Source of the DNA: Amycolatopsis eburnea
GTDB taxonomy: Bacteria; Actinomycetota; Actinomycetes; Mycobacteriales; Pseudonocardiaceae
Reading direction: 5' to 3'
Length of the DNA: 64,000 bases
Assembly: GCF_003937945.1 (NCBI RefSeq)
Contig: NZ_RSEC01000058.1
Span: forward strand, 1,240,001-1,304,000
Made by a program: the position numbers and the translations under genes. Below the pieces are notes generated by a model, which saw nothing but the letters and a program-made list of their open reading frames with translations, did no database searches and had not been told where the DNA came from. Shown piece after piece: positions 7,934-16,764 of this stretch (the first letter of the stretch is position 1; each line of letters opens with the position of its first letter).

Positions 7934-8836
7934 CTATTCCCTCGTGAGGTGCTCGACGAACCAGTCCCGTGCGGCTGCGACCGCCACGTCCTTCCATTCG
8001 GTGTAGAGGATGTAGTGGTGCCCTGGCAGGACCATGATCGACTTCGGTTCTCCTGCTGCGGCATAAGCGGCGAGCTGCAGATCGGTCGAACAGTCGGCGT
8101 CCGGGTTGGTCAGGATCATCCGCAGCGGGGTGGGGGCGATCTGTTTCATGAGCGGCATGATGTCGTCGATCGGGGTGGGTTCGAAGGAACGGAGGGTGAC
8201 CCGCTTGTTCCAGTTGCGGCGCTCCTCGTCGCCGAAGGTGGCGAAGTGGCTGCCGTAGTCGGTGGTGGGGTCTTCGGGGAAGTGGATGTACCGGGGTTCC
8301 TTGCCGAGCGCTCGATCGCGGCGGTCGTCGGCGAGTGCCCGCTCGTAGGCATCGACGTCTCCGTCGCTGATGAACGCGGCCCAGTGCTCCGGGCTGGTGG
8401 TGATCAGTGGAACTTGGGCGAGGGCGCACTTGATCCGGCGGTCGACCGCCGCGACGGCGAGGACGTTGCGGCCGCCCAGGCTCGTTCCCCAGATCCCGAT
8501 GCGTGCGGCGTCGACGTCGGGGAGCGTGGTGGCGAAGGTGATCGCGCTGCGGAAGTCTTCGATCTGCCCGGTGTGGTCGACCTCATCGCGGGGAAGCCCT
8601 TCGCTGTCGCCGAAGTTGCGGTAGTCGAAGGCCAGTGCGCCGATGCCGGCGGCGACCAGTGCGCGGGCGACGGCGGGAATGGTCCATTCCTTCAACCCGC
8701 CCAGGCCGTGCGCCAGTATGACCACGGGGTGCGGCCCGCGGGTGTCCGGCGTCGCCAGCCAGCCGCGTAGTTTCACGTGCCCGGAGTCGAACTCGACATC
8801 GCGCCGTGCCATTTTGTCCTGGACATTCTCGGTCAT
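7934..8836 (-). CDS. Alpha/beta hydrolase (dienelactone-hydrolase-like)
   Basis: A 300-residue serine hydrolase with oxyanion-side HGLGG near residue 43, nucleophile elbow GTSLGG with Ser about 119, a likely acid in NPDADCSTD and catalytic histidine in LPGHHY near 272. It resembles the X-Pro dipeptidyl-peptidase/DUF1100-like esterases of actinobacteria. It lies 17 bases downstream of the saccharopine-dehydrogenase-like gene and is likely its operon partner under the inverted-repeat operator at 9931-9991. No signal peptide is seen, so it is probably cytoplasmic. Confidence 0.9.
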   Translation of the reverse strand: MTENVQDKMARRDVEFDSGHVKLRGWLATPDTRGPHPVVILAHGLGGLKEWTIPAVARALVAAGIGALAFDYRNFGDSEGLPRDEVDHTGQIEDFRSAITFATTLPDVDAARIGIWGTSLGGRNVLAVAAVDRRIKCALAQVPLITTSPEHWAAFISDGDVDAYERALADDRRDRALGKEPRYIHFPEDPTTDYGSHFATFGDEERRNWNKRVTLRSFEPTPIDDIMPLMKQIAPTPLRMILTNPDADCSTDLQLAAYAAAGEPKSIMVLPGHHYILYTEWKDVAVAAARDWFVEHLTRE

Positions 8837-8853
8837 GTTCGTTTCTCCCGTTG

Positions 8854-9915
8854 TCAGTCGAGGATGAACGTGCCGCCGGCGGCAACGGCGAGATCCGGCC
8901 CGAACGCGGCCGCCGGGGTGTAGGCACCGGGCTTGCCTTCACCGCGCGCCAGCCGCAGTGCGACCTCGGTGACGACGGCGGCCGTGTAGTCCATTCCGTC
9001 GTCGGCTCGCAACCAGCCCTCGCGCGTGGTGCCGTCGGGCCAGGTGAGCACCGCGTGTCCCCACGAGTGCCGACGCGGACGCGGTGCGGCTTTCATGCTT
9101 GCCCGCGCCATGCGACGGACGGCGAACCGCCGCACTGCCGGAACGGACAGGAGTGCGGCGGCTAGCGGCAGGACCGCGCTCGCCAGCGGCGAAGTGGGTG
9201 CCAGTGCGGACGTCACGGTGACCGACGGCGCTCCGCTGGCCCGCTGCGCGGCCACCAGTTCGGCCGAGGGCGCTCCGGCGGACTTCACCGTCTCACCGTC
9301 GGGCAGTGTGACCGTTCGCGGGTCTGCGCCGAACCGGGCCTTGACCAGTTGGCCGTTCTGGTAGCGCCGTCCGCCCCTGGTGATCGCCTCGACGATCGAA
9401 GACGCGAAGGCGTCGCCCACAACGCCGGATTCCACGGCGACCGACGCCAGCGCGTCGACCCGGACGTGGCTGGGCGCCGAGCGGTCGGTGCACAGGGCCG
9501 CCACCACCGCTTCGGTCGCGAGAACTCCGAATCCGGCACCGGTGACCAGGGTGCGGCCCGCGGCTTCTGCCTCGGAGTGCCGATCGAGCAGGTGCGAAAC
9601 GGCGCTCAGGTCGGTGGCCAGATCGACGTAGTGGCCGTCCGGCAGGACCGCCTCGACCAGCGCGGATGCCGTCTCGCCGTAGTTCCCGACGAGATTGACC
9701 ACGACACCCGGCCGTCGCGCCCTGATCGCGTCCGCGATGGATTCCGTGCCGTCGGCGACGAGGATTTCGCCGGCCGTGCCGGCGCGCAGGGCGGCGAGGC
9801 TCTCCCGGCGCCGGCCGACCAGCACCGGGGCGGCGCCCTGCTCGGCCAGCCGTGCGGCTACCGACCGGCCGATGCGGCCGGTGGCCCCCAGGACCCAGAT
9901 TTCACGCTCCGTCAT
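8854..9915 (-). CDS. Saccharopine-dehydrogenase-like NAD(P)-binding protein
   Basis: A 353-residue protein with an N-terminal Rossmann motif VLGATGRIG at residues 8-16 and VVNLVGNYGE, typical of the saccharopine dehydrogenase NADP-binding superfamily, in which many members are trans-acting enoyl reductases or unassigned oxidoreductases rather than lysine enzymes. A hydrophobic alanine/leucine-rich stretch near residues 250-265 may contact membrane or substrate. The start ATG follows GAGGAGATGCGAGG. A perfect 19-bp inverted repeat lies 15-76 bases upstream, so expression is probably repressor-controlled. It leads the two-gene operon with the hydrolase. Confidence 0.85.
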   Translation of the reverse strand: MTEREIWVLGATGRIGRSVAARLAEQGAAPVLVGRRRESLAALRAGTAGEILVADGTESIADAIRARRPGVVVNLVGNYGETASALVEAVLPDGHYVDLATDLSAVSHLLDRHSEAEAAGRTLVTGAGFGVLATEAVVAALCTDRSAPSHVRVDALASVAVESGVVGDAFASSIVEAITRGGRRYQNGQLVKARFGADPRTVTLPDGETVKSAGAPSAELVAAQRASGAPSVTVTSALAPTSPLASAVLPLAAALLSVPAVRRFAVRRMARASMKAAPRPRRHSWGHAVLTWPDGTTREGWLRADDGMDYTAAVVTEVALRLARGEGKPGAYTPAAAFGPDLAVAAGGTFILD

Positions 9916-9930
9916 CCTCGCATCTCCTCA

Positions 9931-9991
9931 AGTGATGTCTCACTGTGTCATCGCAACCGTAGCACAAGTGACGACACAGTGAGACATCACT
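9931..9991. promoter_or_regulatory. Double palindromic operator: 19-bp perfect inverted repeat
   Basis: Left arm AGTGATGTCTCACTGTGTC (9931-9949) and its exact reverse complement (9973-9991) are separated by 23 bases. Each arm is itself a palindrome, AGTGA-N4-TCACT, so the element can be read as two complete operators in mirror orientation. It sits between the stop of the enoyl-CoA hydratase and the start of the saccharopine-dehydrogenase-like gene. This layout is typical of TetR-type binding, but no TetR gene is adjacent. Confidence 0.75.
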
Positions 9992-9999
9992 GGACGGCT

Positions 10000-10890
10000 C
10001 TACCGCTGAGCCGCGGGCCGGAACCCGGGTGACAGGCTGTCGACGAGCCCCTCGAGATCCCGCTCGCCCTCACGGGTCTGCACGCCCGCTGCCAGCTGCT
10101 TCCGGGCGACCTCGACCATGTCCTCGGTGAACAGTGAGTACAGGGCGGCGTTTTCGGCGGCGTAGGCCTCGACGGGGGCGGGCGGGGTCGCGGCTCGGAC
10201 GGTGGTCTTGATCGCGGCGACGACTTCGGGGCGCACGCCCGCCATCCGGCGGGCCAGGGTGTCGACGAAGGCGTCGATCTCGTCGGCGGGCAGGGCCCGG
10301 TTCACCAGGCCGTAGCGCTCGGCCACTTCGGCGCCGACGAGCCGGCCGCCGATGAGCAGTTCCAGGGCGCGGGCCGGGCCGAGCAGGCGGGTCATGTTCA
10401 CCGTGCCACCGCCGCCGGGGAGGATCGCCAGGGTGGATTCGGGCTGGGCCTGGCCGGATTTGCCGATCGCGGCGAACCGCATGTCGAGGGACATCAGGAA
10501 CTCGTTGCCGGCGCCACGGGCGAACCCGGCCACCTTGCCGATGGTGACCTGCGGAAGGTCGCGGATCTCCAGGCTCAAGGCCTGCAGGATGTTCAGGCCG
10601 TCCGGGAGCACGGCTCCCGGGGCGGCGTCGATCGCGGCCTGGGTCGCGGCGGGCAGGGCGTCCGGGTCGGTGACGTAGGCCATGTCGCCGTGGGCGCTGA
10701 AGAACTCCGGATCGGCGCTCTGGAACACGATCACCCGGACGTCCGCGTCGGTGCGCACCTGGTGCACGAACCCGCGCAGTGACGGCAGCAGTACGCCGTC
10801 CATCAGGTTGAGGGGCGGGTGGTCGAGCGACACGGTGGCCACACCGTCCACGACGGTGATCTCGAGGCCTGTCCAGCTGTGGTAGTCCAT
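10000..10890 (-). CDS. Enoyl-CoA hydratase/isomerase family protein
   Basis: A 296-residue crotonase-fold protein. The core GKVAGFARGAGNEFLMSLDMRFA supplies one oxyanion-hole region, and the earlier FQSADPEFFSAHGDMAYV the other. The ATG at 10890 follows GAAGGAGTCACC. Compared with enoyl-CoA hydratases, the catalytic glutamate positions are not clearly kept (PESTLAILPGGGGTVNMTRLLG), so it may be an isomerase-like or divergent crotonase. It is divergent from the cupin-AraC gene at 11005, which probably regulates it. Confidence 0.88.
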   Translation of the reverse strand: MDYHSWTGLEITVVDGVATVSLDHPPLNLMDGVLLPSLRGFVHQVRTDADVRVIVFQSADPEFFSAHGDMAYVTDPDALPAATQAAIDAAPGAVLPDGLNILQALSLEIRDLPQVTIGKVAGFARGAGNEFLMSLDMRFAAIGKSGQAQPESTLAILPGGGGTVNMTRLLGPARALELLIGGRLVGAEVAERYGLVNRALPADEIDAFVDTLARRMAGVRPEVVAAIKTTVRAATPPAPVEAYAAENAALYSLFTEDMVEVARKQLAAGVQTREGERDLEGLVDSLSPGFRPAAQR

Positions 10891-11004
10891 GGTGACTCCT
10901 TCTCGATGGTGCTCCCGAGACCATATGTAGCGACCAGTGAGGCGAACCATGCCCGTACGACTCAGGTATTTGATCTGCTGCCTCATTTGCCTTAAGGTCA
11001 GCTC

Positions 11005-11979
11005 GTGGATCCCCTGACCGACGCCCTGGCGATCTCGGGCGTCAAAGGCGCGCTGAGCACCCGCGTCGAAGCCGGCGGCCGATGGGCGATCGCCCTGGAC
11101 GACTATCCCGGGGCCGCCCTGCACGCCGTGACCGCGGGCAGTGCCTGGCTCACGGTCGCCGGCCGCGAACCGGTGGAACTGGCGGCCGGTGACGTGGTCC
11201 TGCTGCCCGCCGGCACCCCGCACGGCCTCACCGACGACCCCGCGGACACTCACGGCCGGTGCGAGCACGTGGCCGCTCGCGGGCGCGGCACCGGTGAAGT
11301 GATCAGCCTCGGGTCGCGGCCCGCGACCACGCGGATCGTCACCATCCACTACGACTGCGACCCGGCCGCGCTCACCCAGATCCTGACCTTGCTACCCGGT
11401 CTCGTGCACGTGCGGGCCGAGGCGGGGACACCGGGGCTGACCGATGCTGTGCGCATGCTCGCCCGGGAACTCGCCCATCCGCAGCTCGCCACGCCTGCCG
11501 TGCTGAAGAGCCTGGTCGACATCGTGCTCGTGCAGATGCTGCGTGCCTGGCTCGCGGTGAATCCCCCCGAGTGCTTCGGCACCTGGCTGGGGGCGCTCTA
11601 CGACCCGGTCATCGGCAAGGCGCTCCGGCAGCTGCACGAGAATCCGGCCATTCCGTGGACGACCTCGATGCTCGCCGAAGCCATCTCGGTCTCCCGCGCG
11701 ACCCTCGCCCGCCGGTTCCCGGCCGCGACGGGACACACCCCGGCTGCGTACCTGGCGAACTGGCGCATGGATCTGGCCGCCGTGCGGCTGCGCGACAGCC
11801 ACGACTCCCTAGAGACGATCGCCGAGGCGGTCGGCTACGGGTCGGTGCCGGCGTTCACCCGCGCCTTCACCCGGGCCCACGGACGCACGCCCGGGCGCTA
11901 CCGCAGTGAGACACGCGGCCACAGCGGTACGGCCTTCCGGCTGGAGACGCCCGCCCCGTCGAGCCTGACGATCGGTTAG
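11005..11979 (+). CDS. AraC-family regulator with N-terminal cupin domain
   Basis: The 324-residue regulator starts with GTG. Residues about 25-80 are a cupin strand set ending ELAAGDVVLLPAGTPHGL, matching the cupin-6/AraC-type sensor. The C-terminus has MLAEAISVSRATLARRF and AEAVGYGSVPAFTRAF, followed by HGRTPGRYR. It is divergent from the enoyl-CoA hydratase with 114 bases between starts and convergent with a two-component system across a 21-bp hairpin. Cupin-AraC regulators commonly control neighbouring dehydrogenases or hydratases, which suits the divergent gene. Confidence 0.9.
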   Translation: MDPLTDALAISGVKGALSTRVEAGGRWAIALDDYPGAALHAVTAGSAWLTVAGREPVELAAGDVVLLPAGTPHGLTDDPADTHGRCEHVAARGRGTGEVISLGSRPATTRIVTIHYDCDPAALTQILTLLPGLVHVRAEAGTPGLTDAVRMLARELAHPQLATPAVLKSLVDIVLVQMLRAWLAVNPPECFGTWLGALYDPVIGKALRQLHENPAIPWTTSMLAEAISVSRATLARRFPAATGHTPAAYLANWRMDLAAVRLRDSHDSLETIAEAVGYGSVPAFTRAFTRAHGRTPGRYRSETRGHSGTAFRLETPAPSSLTIG

Positions 11980-12000
11980 TGCCTGTATCGAAGTGGGTTG

Positions 12001-12044
12001 TCGTGAGTGTTCAGGGCGGTTCTAACCGCCCTGAACACTCACGA
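12001..12044. terminator. Convergent hairpin, 21-bp perfect stem with CT loop
   Basis: Arms 12001-12021 and 12024-12044 are exact reverse complements around a CT loop. The outer nine pairs are TCGTGAGTG/CACTCACGA and the loop-closing pairs are GGTT/AACC. It lies in the 73-base gap between the stops of the cupin-AraC gene and the response regulator, so it can terminate both strands. No T-run follows, as usual in GC-rich actinomycetes. A second hairpin with the same outer stem and loop lies at 42998-43041. Confidence 0.85.
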
Positions 12045-12052
12045 TACCGGCT

Positions 12053-12778
12053 TCAGGACGGAGATTCCGTTCCGGCCACCAGACCGGTCTGGTAGGCGAT
12101 GACCACGAGTTGCGCGCGGTCGCGTGCGTCCAGTTTGGACATGGCGCGCTGCACGTGGGCGCGGACGGTGAAGGGGCTGAGGTACATCCGGTCGGCGATC
12201 TCCACATTGGACAGACCGGTTGCGACGAGCGCGACCATCTCGCGTTCGCGCGGGGTGAGCGCGGCGAGCCGTTCGGGATCGCGGGGTGGGGTGTCGGCGG
12301 GTGTGGCGAGGAAGCGGGCCACCAGGGAGCGGGTCGCCGCCGGGGACAGGAGGGTGTCGCCGCTGGCGATCGTGCGCACGGCGTCGAGCAGGCCCTGCGC
12401 CTCGATCCCCTTGCCGATGAAGCCGCTGGCCCCGGCGCGCAGGGCCTGGGCGACGTACTCGTCGGTCTCGTAAGTGGTGAGGATCAGGACGCGGGTGGCC
12501 CGCAGATCCGGATCGGCGCAGATCTCCGCGGTGGCGGCGAGGCCGTCGGTGCCGGGCATCCGGATGTCCGTGATCACCACGTCCGGGCGCAGCTTGCGGG
12601 CCAGGGCCACGGCCTCCCTGCCGTCGCCCGCCTCGCCGACCACGGTGATGTCGTCCGCGCTGTCGAGGAGCGTCCGGAAAGCGCCGCGCAGCAACGCCTG
12701 GTCGTCGGCGAGGAGGACCCGGAGCGGCGCCGCGTCATCCCCGGTTTCGGGTCCGTTGCCTGGGGTGTCGTGGATCAT
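12053..12778 (-). CDS. Two-component response regulator, NarL/LuxR type
   Basis: A 241-residue response regulator. The receiver has the acidic pair in LLADDQ, phospho-acceptor Asp about 71 in VVITDIRMP, and the lysine in GFIGKG. The C-terminal LuxR-type helix-turn-helix is LTPREREMVALVATG followed by LSNVEIADRMYLSPFTVRAH. It overlaps its kinase by 4 bases (ATGA), so the pair is co-translated. Its targets are not evident; the preceding SMP-30-like and CMD genes form one leftward string with it. Confidence 0.95.
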   Translation of the reverse strand: MIHDTPGNGPETGDDAAPLRVLLADDQALLRGAFRTLLDSADDITVVGEAGDGREAVALARKLRPDVVITDIRMPGTDGLAATAEICADPDLRATRVLILTTYETDEYVAQALRAGASGFIGKGIEAQGLLDAVRTIASGDTLLSPAATRSLVARFLATPADTPPRDPERLAALTPREREMVALVATGLSNVEIADRMYLSPFTVRAHVQRAMSKLDARDRAQLVVIAYQTGLVAGTESPS

Positions 12779-13986
12779 CGGCCCTCGCCATCGGTCGCTC
12801 CGTCGGTTCTCCGCGCTGTTTTACTGGCGGCGGGAAGAGGCAGGCGGGCGGAGACGCGGAAACCCCCTTCGGGACGCGCGCCCGCGACGACGGTCCCGCC
12901 GACCGCGGCCGCCCGTTCACGCATCCCGATCAGACCGTAGCCGGGCGGGCGCTCTTGAGCCTTGCGGGCGCCGCCGCCGTCGTCGGTGATCGTGATGGTC
13001 ACGTGGTCGCGGTTCCAGGCCAGGCGCACCTCTGCACCACCGGTGGCGGCGTGCTTGGTCACGTTGGTCAGGGCTTCTTGGATGACGCGGTAGGCGGTGA
13101 GGTCCACGGCCGGCGGCAGTGGCCTGGCCGGGCCGTCCTCGTGCATCGACACCGCCAGGCCGGCGCGGTGGAACGTGCTCAGCAGCTCGGGGACCTGCGC
13201 CAGCCCGGGCGCCGGCTCGGTGAGTGCGGAGGTGTCTTCGGGCTGGCGCAGCAGGCCGACCGTGGCCCGTAGTTCGTCGAGGGCGTGGCGCGTGGTCCCG
13301 ACCAGTTCGTCCAGGCTCGTGCGGGCCTGCTCCGGGCGGGTCGCGAACAGGTGGGCGGCGACGGTGGCCTGCGCGTTGGCCAGGGTGATCTGGTGGGCCA
13401 CCAGGTCGTGCAGCTCGCGGGCGATGCGCAGCCGTTCCCCGGCGACCCTCCGGCGTGCCTCCTCGTCCCGGCTTTCCTCGGCCCGGCGTGCCCGCTCCTC
13501 CATGATCGTCAGGTAGGCCCGCCGGTGCCGCGTCGACCGACCGAACACGGCAGCCACGAGTGGGGTCGCGGCCACGGTCGCCAGCCTGCTGATGTCCGCC
13601 CACGAGAAGTCCGTTTCGGACAACGGGGGAACGGCGACGAGCAGCGCCGCCGCCGGGAGCAGGGCGGCGAGCACCACTCGCCGTTCGGCGCGGACGGCGA
13701 GCGAGTACGCGCTGACGGCGGTGGGGGCCACCATGAGCGGGGTCGACAGCAGGCCGATCGGCGCGACGAGCATGCCGCACCCGGTCGTGGCGATCACGGT
13801 GGCCACGGGCGCGCGGTGCCGCGCCGGGAGCAACCCGGACGACACCGCGGCGAGGAGGTAGGCCGCCACCGGTGGCGCCGTCACCGTGTCGGCCACCCGC
13901 AGGGCACCACCGAGCAGGCAGACGGCGAACGCCACCGCGACGACCGTTCCCTCCCGCCACCGCGAGATGTCCCTGGACCGCAGCAC
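12775..13986 (-). CDS. Sensor histidine kinase, NarL-partner (HisKA_3) type
   Basis: The 403-residue kinase has several N-terminal hydrophobic segments (about residues 14-30, 36-52, 60-82, 84-97, 103-120 and 135-148) with almost no extracytoplasmic domain, so it probably senses a membrane or intramembrane signal. The dimerisation histidine is His 193 in RIARELHDLVAHQ. The ATPase domain has the N-box TNVTKHA near 310 and ITDDGGG, then GYGLIGMRERA. It starts with GTG only 4 bases after the SMP-30-like gene stop, which suggests co-transcription with it. Confidence 0.95.
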   Translation of the reverse strand: MLRSRDISRWREGTVVAVAFAVCLLGGALRVADTVTAPPVAAYLLAAVSSGLLPARHRAPVATVIATTGCGMLVAPIGLLSTPLMVAPTAVSAYSLAVRAERRVVLAALLPAAALLVAVPPLSETDFSWADISRLATVAATPLVAAVFGRSTRHRRAYLTIMEERARRAEESRDEEARRRVAGERLRIARELHDLVAHQITLANAQATVAAHLFATRPEQARTSLDELVGTTRHALDELRATVGLLRQPEDTSALTEPAPGLAQVPELLSTFHRAGLAVSMHEDGPARPLPPAVDLTAYRVIQEALTNVTKHAATGGAEVRLAWNRDHVTITITDDGGGARKAQERPPGYGLIGMRERAAAVGGTVVAGARPEGGFRVSARLPLPAASKTARRTDGATDGEGR

Positions 13987-13990
13987 AAGA

Positions 13991-14998
13991 TCAGCTTATC
14001 TCCGACGTTGCTCGAGAAGTGCGGAACTCGACGCGCACGACCGCGGCGGGCTTGATGACGCCGGCCGGGTTCGGCGGTGTGTGTCCGCCGTCGGTGGTGA
14101 AGTAGGCGACCCGGCCGTGGTCACCGTCCTGACGGCCCCACGCGGCACTGGAGGGGCCGAGGAACCGGTGGTCGATCGGCTCGCCGATGATCAGTTCGCT
14201 GTCCGTCGCCGCGACCACCGGATCGAGGGGGACGCGCCACAGGGTGTTGTCGATGTGGGTCGTGACGTACGCGACGCCGGCGTCCTCGTCGACGCAGAAG
14301 TCGTCGACCGCGTGGATGCCCTTCGCCACCACCTCCGGCTCGCCGGCCGGCCGGTGGGTCACCGGGTCGACGGCCACGCGGGCGAAAACCTGCTCCCACG
14401 AGCCGGTGTAGTACACGTAGCCGGACTTCTCGGCGACCCGGACCCCGTTGACCCCCGGGTAGGGGATGGCGAAGGTCTGGGTCAGGTGGACGGCTTTGTC
14501 CGCGTCCGTCCCCGGCACCATGGTGTCGTGCTTCAGCCAGACGCCGGCCTTCCCGGCGAGGCCGTCGTCGGTCAGGTCGACCCGCCAGATCAGGCCGGCC
14601 GCGCAATCCGCGATCAGGATGACGCCGGGAGCCAGCACGGCACTGCCGTTCAGCCCCGCCGCCTCCACGGGGAAGGACAGCGTCCGGGTCCGGTTCACCG
14701 GCGCACCGGGGCTCCAGCCGCGCAGGTCGTAGCGGTCCAGGGTGGCCGGGGCCATGGAGGAGACGTAGAACACGTCGGGCTCGGCCTCGACGATGCTCAT
14801 GGGCAGGCCGTCGAGCCGGTCCACCAGCACGGCACCGATGGTCGCGTCCTCGGCCGGCGCGGGCACCCACCAGAGTTCCCGTCGATTGAGCGCGGTCACC
14901 AGCATCGAACCGTCCGGTCGGACCGCGAGGTTCTCCAGGAAGTAGTGCTCCGGGAATGTCGCGACGGTGGTCAGTGCCGGCTTGTCGTCAACTGTCAT
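13991..14998 (-). CDS. SMP-30/gluconolactonase-like beta-propeller protein
   Basis: A 335-residue protein with repeated strand patterns of a six-bladed propeller: ENLAVRPDGSMLVTALNRRELWWV, VFYVSSMAP, GLNGSAVLAPGVILIADC and YPGVNGVRVAEKSGYVYYTG. SMP-30-like proteins bind a divalent metal and hydrolyse lactones; some members are only binding proteins. ATG 14998 was chosen because AAGGAG lies just upstream; an earlier ATG at 15022 is possible. It sits 20 bases after the carboxymuconolactone-decarboxylase-like gene and 4 bases before the kinase. Confidence 0.85.
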   Translation of the reverse strand: MTVDDKPALTTVATFPEHYFLENLAVRPDGSMLVTALNRRELWWVPAPAEDATIGAVLVDRLDGLPMSIVEAEPDVFYVSSMAPATLDRYDLRGWSPGAPVNRTRTLSFPVEAAGLNGSAVLAPGVILIADCAAGLIWRVDLTDDGLAGKAGVWLKHDTMVPGTDADKAVHLTQTFAIPYPGVNGVRVAEKSGYVYYTGSWEQVFARVAVDPVTHRPAGEPEVVAKGIHAVDDFCVDEDAGVAYVTTHIDNTLWRVPLDPVVAATDSELIIGEPIDHRFLGPSSAAWGRQDGDHGRVAYFTTDGGHTPPNPAGVIKPAAVVRVEFRTSRATSEIS

Positions 14999-15018
14999 TC
15001 GGTACTCCTTGATGGTGG

Positions 15019-15618
15019 TCATTCGGGAGCGGGCACCTGGAACATGGTCAGCAACGTGCACACCGTCTGGTACTGACCCATGACCGCGCCGATGTCGTAC
15101 AGGCCCCGCTGGCCGAAAGCCTGTTCGGCGGCGCGGTACAGATCGTCGTCAAGCTGGTGTTCGATCAGCAGTTGCCGCGTGACACGGACCGCGAGCTTTT
15201 CTTCGGCATCCAGTTCATCGGGCACTTCGCCCTTTGCGAGGGCGTCGATGACGTCCGACGAGAGACCCAGCTGTGCGGCAATGATCTTGTGCGCGTACAA
15301 CTCGTATCGGGCACCGGTGCCCCACACGGCGCCGACGGCGACGATCACGACCTCCCGCACGCGTTCGGTCAGCGACGTGTGGCCCGACTCCGCGGCCGCG
15401 AATTCGAGGAACCGCAGGGCGATCTCCGGGTGGCGGAGGAACGTGTTGAACGGGCCGATCAACCGGCCGTCCCCGGTGCTGATCTCGAATCCCGAATCAT
15501 TCGCCCACGGCAACTGGTTCGCCATTATCGAGTCGAACAGCTTTTGCTGATCCGGTGTCAAAGTCGATGGGTCGACCAAGGGCAGCCGTCCACCGAGAAC
15601 ATCATGGGGTTTCGTCAC
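15019..15618 (-). CDS. Carboxymuconolactone decarboxylase family protein
   Basis: The protein (about 199 residues from GTG 15618; TTG 15654 is an alternative) reads VTKPHDVLGGRLPLVDPSTL, then the CMD core REVVIVAVGAVWGTGARYELYAHKIIA. In place of the CxxC of AhpD-type members it has WGTGARYELYAH, keeping the histidine but not the cysteine pair, so a peroxidase role is unlikely. Such proteins accompany aromatic and lactone catabolism. Together with the downstream SMP-30-like protein it suggests processing of a lactone (inference). Confidence 0.87.
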   Translation of the reverse strand: MTKPHDVLGGRLPLVDPSTLTPDQQKLFDSIMANQLPWANDSGFEISTGDGRLIGPFNTFLRHPEIALRFLEFAAAESGHTSLTERVREVVIVAVGAVWGTGARYELYAHKIIAAQLGLSSDVIDALAKGEVPDELDAEEKLAVRVTRQLLIEHQLDDDLYRAAEQAFGQRGLYDIGAVMGQYQTVCTLLTMFQVPAPE

Positions 15619-15698
15619 AGGAATACTGTGTCGCGGCGACCCCGCCGTGTCCAACGACGTATTCCGATGGCGTGGATCGCTCCGGCAGATGGGTGTGT

Positions 15699-16592
15699 TC
15701 AGCCGTTGGCGGCCAGGTACCGCCGCGCACCACGTTCGAATGCCCGGGCAGCCGCACCCGGAGCACGGCCGGCGGCCGTGGCCAAAGAGATGGGCCAGTC
15801 CAGGTCGGCGCCGGTGACACGCACCACGGCCAGTTCCTCGTCGGGCACCAGGACCACGCGCGGGAGCAGGGCGACACCGAGGCCGTGGCGGACGAAGTCG
15901 GTGCCGGCGGTGATGTCGGTGATCTCGATCGCGACGTGGCGGCCCAGCCCGGCGGCGGCGAACGCTTCGTCGGTCACCGCGCGGTTGCCGTAGCCGAGCG
16001 GAAAGTCGACAAAGGACTCGTCGGCCAGTTCCGAGATCGCCACCTCCCTTCGTGCCGCGAGCGCGTGATCTCGCCGGACGACCAGATCCAACGGGACAGA
16101 CGTCAGCTCCCGCACGTGCACGCCGGCCGGCGGCCGGCCGGGAAGGGAAATGAACGCCAGGTCGAGCCGGCCTTCCGTCAGTTCGGTCACGAGTCCCGTG
16201 GATCCGGTGCCCACGATCGCCAGGTGCACGGACACCTCGGGGTGTTCACGGTGGAACTGGCCCAGCACGGCGGGAAGATCGATCATTCCCAGAGAACTCA
16301 TGGTGCCGACGCGCAACGTGCCGCGGATGCCACCGGTGACCTCGTGCACTGCGTCGCGGGCAGCGCGGGCGGCGTCCAGTGTCGCCCGCGCCTTCGGCAG
16401 CAGTTGCCGGCCGGCGTCGGTCAGCGTGATCTGCCTGCCGGTGCGCACCAGCAAGGGAGCCCCCAGTTCCCGTTCCAGGGACGCGATCGTCGCGGACACG
16501 GCGGACTGGACGACGTGCAACCGGGCCGCGGCGCGGGTGAAGCCGGACTCTTCCACGACGGCGACGAAGCACTCCAGTTGACGCAACTCCAC
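15699..16592 (-). CDS. LysR-family transcriptional regulator
   Basis: A 297-residue LTTR. The winged helix-turn-helix is ELRQLECFVAVVEESGFTRA with AARLHVVQSAVSATIASLER; the C-terminal co-inducer domain begins near GTLRVGTMSSLG and continues to HGLGVALLPR. The GTG start gives the family's usual MELRQL opening. It lies 80 bases upstream of the CMD gene in the same direction and is divergent from the ABC/MFS/monooxygenase operon, with 172 bases between starts, so either could be its target. Confidence 0.93.
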   Translation of the reverse strand: MELRQLECFVAVVEESGFTRAAARLHVVQSAVSATIASLERELGAPLLVRTGRQITLTDAGRQLLPKARATLDAARAARDAVHEVTGGIRGTLRVGTMSSLGMIDLPAVLGQFHREHPEVSVHLAIVGTGSTGLVTELTEGRLDLAFISLPGRPPAGVHVRELTSVPLDLVVRRDHALAARREVAISELADESFVDFPLGYGNRAVTDEAFAAAGLGRHVAIEITDITAGTDFVRHGLGVALLPRVVLVPDEELAVVRVTGADLDWPISLATAAGRAPGAAARAFERGARRYLAANG

Positions 16593-16764
16593 ACGACGAT
16601 CATCGCATCGATCGACCCGGCGCGCGTGTAGTGCGTTCGCACCAGAACCGGGCCGGACCGGTCCGTACGCACCAGGCGAAGACGGTCCCGGCAAACGATG
16701 TCGGACACCGCGGTGCGCGACAGGGTTGATAGCGGAATCGTCCGGCACGGCAGGAAGAAGTTCG

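Noticed and set aside
9931..9991. 19-bp inverted repeat considered as insertion-sequence ends or an attachment site
   Set aside because: Only 23 bases lie between the arms, no target-site duplication or transposase is present, and the arms sit at a promoter, so an operator is simpler.
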